Source: Alviniconcha marisindica (Eukaryota > Mollusca > Gastropoda > Provannidae). From it: a DNA stretch of 64,000 bases. Of this stretch, positions 61,466 to 64,000 are shown in pieces; the first letter of the stretch is position 1, and the number at the start of each line of letters is the position of its first letter. The translations under genes and the position numbers were made by a program. Below the pieces are notes generated by a model that saw only the letters and a program-made list of their open reading frames with translations, did not search any database and was not told the DNA's origin. Where the stretch lies: assembly GCA_018857735.1 (NCBI GenBank), contig JABMCL010002535.1, forward strand, positions 175,001-239,000. Reading direction: 5' to 3'.

Positions 61466-62044
61466 CTGAAAAGAAAGAATACATCATACTATTACAATTT
61501 TTACAGGCAACAATACTTTTTGAGCATCAGTTCCTCTCCAGACTCAAATCTAATTCTCTTGGCCTTGGGAAGTCCTGTATTACAAAACATTACATCCTTT
61601 TCAAAAAGACACATGGGGTGGGGGTCAGGTTCCATCATCTCCATCATCACATTTTTTTGTTGGTTGCCTTGGTCAAACATGTTTCATTACCTCAGTAGTT
61701 CATCAGTGGCTGATGGCACATAGCCAACTGGTGAGAAAGTTCAGTCACAATCCTGACAATTAAAGGGCCCAGAAAGGCAGTTTTTTTGTGCAAAGGAATG
61801 TTGAAAATCGACCCAATTATGAAAGTCTTGTGCATAATATGACCTTTAAATCTAATAAAATGTCACTACCATGAAAGTAAATATGTTTACAAAGGAAGAA
61901 ATGCATGCCGATCAGGCCGAATTTTCGTCTGCTTGTTTTAATCTTGAAATACGCGCGAGATCCGTGACGCAGGTCTCTGACGTCACAAACAGGTGCTGAG
62001 GCGAATGGCAAATGAGGCACATTTTCACCATCAATCAGTCCACA

Positions 62045-62293
62045 ATGAAAATGCCACACGAATGTGCGGCCAGGGGATGCAGACCAAAGTGTCAATGTTT
62101 TCCTTTCACACCTTCCCAAAAGATAGCAGTTGAAGGAAGCTTCATCCTTGGAGATTCGAACTGGAAATTTTTCCAAGTCGGTTACCTTGTGGTCATCCAC
62201 ACAAACATGAACTTTTTACTAAGGGTATCGGTCACGCATCGCCCAGCTTTCGCTAGGTTGATCCTTGGTAGAGGGAAAGAACGGTCTCTTTAG
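62045..62293 (+). pseudogene. THAP-like first exon of the second element
   Basis: The ATG at 62045 opens a frame MKMPHECAARGCRPK, then FPFTPSQK. The M-P-x-x-C-x-A-x-x-C start and a following F-x-x-P fit the beginning of a THAP finger. It stands at about the same distance (about 290 bp) from the TTAA end as the THAP start in the other element, in the same relative orientation. No complete C2CH finger or transposase core is visible. Confidence 0.5.
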
Positions 62294-62879
62294 ATGAAAC
62301 CTCTGTCCTTGCCAATTCTACAAGGACTATATCCAGACCAACCAAAGGACTCAGAAATACATTTTGACACCTTGCCACCCAGTGCAAAGATTAAAATTAA
62401 AAAAGGAGAAAAACCTCCTTCACAAGAAACCCTCCAGAAAAAGAAATCAACAAAAGAGGCAAATGTACACACAAATCCTCAGCAAGAATGAACTCGTAAT
62501 AAATGCAGAAGAAGAAAAAGGAGAAGAAGAAGGGAGAAAAAGAAAACAAAGAAAAAACAAAAGAAATTAAAAAAATGAATGGACATGGTAAACACGGAGA
62601 AAAGAAAGGAAAAACAGGAGGTACAACTACTGAACTACCAACAAATACCCCTGCCTTGTCTAAGAAACAAAACAAATGTGAGGCATAAATCAATGAAAAC
62701 AACCAAGAGAAAAGTAAAAGCCGAAAGGTAAACAGAAACTTGGCTGGCCTGTGCACATTTTAGACCAACGAAAACAGGGCTTAGGGAAAAATAGCGGCAC
62801 TCTCATGGGGCTGTGCCGAAGCCATGGCACCAGTCGGTCGACGTCGCAGTTTGTCCCTAATAATGTTCTTTAGCATCTG

Positions 62880-63660
62880 AGGACATTATGAAAGAAAGAA
62901 GGCAAAGACAGAAAGTCTAGCACGAATGCCTACAGCAGAAAAGGCCATGTAAGAAAGAAACTGTACACAAATGCCTGTGACAAAAAATTAAAGAACAGAC
63001 CACAAATGCCTGTGGCAAATAAAGAAAGACCAAACCAAAAATGTTGGTGGCAAATGAAAAATGGCTGCCCTAATCAGGCAAGCAAACAGCTGACACCAAA
63101 TGAAAGAAACAAAACAGCTGAAACCACCTCAAAAACGCAAATGGTGGCCTACCTGCAAACATAAAGGTGGAAAAAACACCACCAAATCACAACAGTCTAA
63201 TAGACTACTGTCTGCAACAAATGAGTGGACGTCTACAGTCAACGCCATAAGAGCAGCAAGTGCACAGCATGATACCAACAATTCGGAGAGATACACCGAT
63301 ACCCTGAAACAAGCGTTAACAAGGCAAAGACAAAAAGCCTAACACAAATTCCTACGGCAGAAAAGGCTGTGAAAGAAAGAGACTGTGGCAAAGAAAGAAA
63401 GAACAGACCACAAATGCCTGTGGCAAATGAAGAAAGACCAAACTACAAATGCTGGTGGCAAACGAAAAATGGCGCCTAATCAGGCAAGCAAACAGCTGAC
63501 ACCAAATGAAAGAAACAAAACAGCTGAAACCACCTCAAAACCCCAAACGGTTGCCTACCTGCAAGCATATGGTGGAGAAAAATATTCACAACAGTCTAAT
63601 AGACTACTGTCTGCAACAAAGGAGTGGACGACTGCAGTCATAAGAGCACAGACCAAAAAT
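62880..63660. repeat. ~500-bp direct repeat inside the second Kolobok-like element
   Basis: CAAATGCCTGTGGCAAAT..., CAGGCAAGCAAACAGCTGAC, ACAGTCTAATAGACTACTG and nearby text occur at 62940-63240 and again at 63400-63640. Confidence 0.8.
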
Positions 63661-64000
63661 AACTGTGCCAACGACAAACAGATGGAAAGCCAAACTAACC
63701 ATAACTAACTCTAAACTAACCCTCACTAACCCAGCTTCCATCTAGAAAAATAAAGGCTGCAGACTGATAAAGCAAAACGCTTATCAGGACTGCCGATAAC
63801 AAAGCATCGAGATGTAAACAAATGCAGACGACAAGAGAAATACAAACTGGCTACCCTAATCAGGCAAGCTAACAACCGGGTACGAAAAAACAAAGATAAA
63901 AAAGAAAGAACGCATGGTGAAAAAGAAGGGGAAAAGTGAGAGAAAACAACAACAACACTTTCTGAAAAGAAAGAGGAGGCAAGTAATGTCAGCGAGCAAC

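Larger units (their letters stand above)
61764..64000. mobile_element. Second Kolobok-like element, inverted, running off the window
   Basis: TTAA at 61760-61763 is followed by AGGGCCCAGAAAGG, similar to the AGG start of the first copy. Segments at 62900-63620 (two tandem blocks) and 63800-64000 are reverse complements of 17000-17240 and 16560-16740 in the 15.8-17.9 kb element, in the expected order. A segment at 62140-62190 matches the reverse of 15995-16050 but in a different place, so the two copies are rearranged relatives. The right end is not in the window. Confidence 0.7.

Noticed and set aside
60385..60450. Functional tRNA-Met gene on the minus strand
   Set aside because: The T arm and acceptor stem do not pair well and it continues into a SINE body that is repeated nearby.
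2114..61465. Hemicentin as alternative identity of the host gene
   Set aside because: Hemicentin also has G2F plus EGFs, but its EGFs are nearly all calcium-binding and the G2F end here is closer to nidogen ([16 protein letters not shown]). Not fully excluded without the 5' exons.
62364..62690. Lysine-rich plus-strand ORFs
   Set aside because: Purine-rich low-complexity sequence inside a transposon; frames overlap and have no domain.

Overview
The window is eukaryotic and looks like an invertebrate, most probably a mollusc (gastropod-like). It has intron-rich coding on one strand, long CA/GT, GA/CT, TA and poly-G/C microsatellites, and many CR1/L2-, RTE- and Jockey-like LINE fragments. It also carries tRNA-headed SINE pieces and short tails of the AATAATAATA...AAAGCGC and GTTGACTGGGCGT...AACACCAACTTACTTAC kinds that I associate with molluscan genomes. 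The species call is an inference.

The main host gene is on the minus strand and covers almost the whole window. Eight exons, from 61465 down to 2114, encode the C-terminal part of a G2F (nidogen G2 beta-barrel) domain followed by at least six complete EGF-like domains and the start of another. Every visible exon boundary is phase 1. The gene is best called nidogen (entactin), a basement-membrane linker. Its 5' end (NIDO domain, first EGF, start of G2F) lies beyond 64000, and its 3' end (remaining EGFs, YWTD propeller) lies before base 1. One intron uses a GC donor.

Inside the 23-kb intron between 32553 and 9562, on the same strand, four open segments (24593-22055, possibly a fifth to 21850) splice in compatible phases. 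They look like an unrecognised nested gene.

The introns are packed with mobile DNA:
- 2.8-4.2 kb: decayed Gypsy-type remnant.
- 5.0-5.8 kb: array of about 60-bp repeats that copy the 5' edge of the adjacent EGF exon, including its acceptor site.
- 7.8-8.5, 12.4-13.0, 21.0 and 24.7-26.5 kb: LINE pieces, the last interrupted by a 170-bp TA-flanked MITE.
- 13.4-14.6 kb: about 210-bp tandem array.
- 15.8-17.9 kb: TTAA-flanked, THAP-encoding (Kolobok-like) element, with a related inverted copy from 61.8 kb to the window end.
- 18.2-20.6 kb: about 300-bp satellite containing a TIR element.
- 27.0-31.2 and 36.7-39.1 kb: two copies of a TIR transposon sharing a short conserved ORF; the first carries a LINE ORF1 with coiled coil and SGNH esterase.
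- 47.7-59.0 kb: a piggyBac transposase split by a 9.4-kb Gypsy LTR retrotransposon, which is itself split by a 3.2-kb TIR element, a small LINE/SINE tail and a retroposon in its 3' LTR.

Only the nidogen exons and perhaps the nested gene look like working host coding sequence. Nearly all other open frames are transposon relics or translations of microsatellites.
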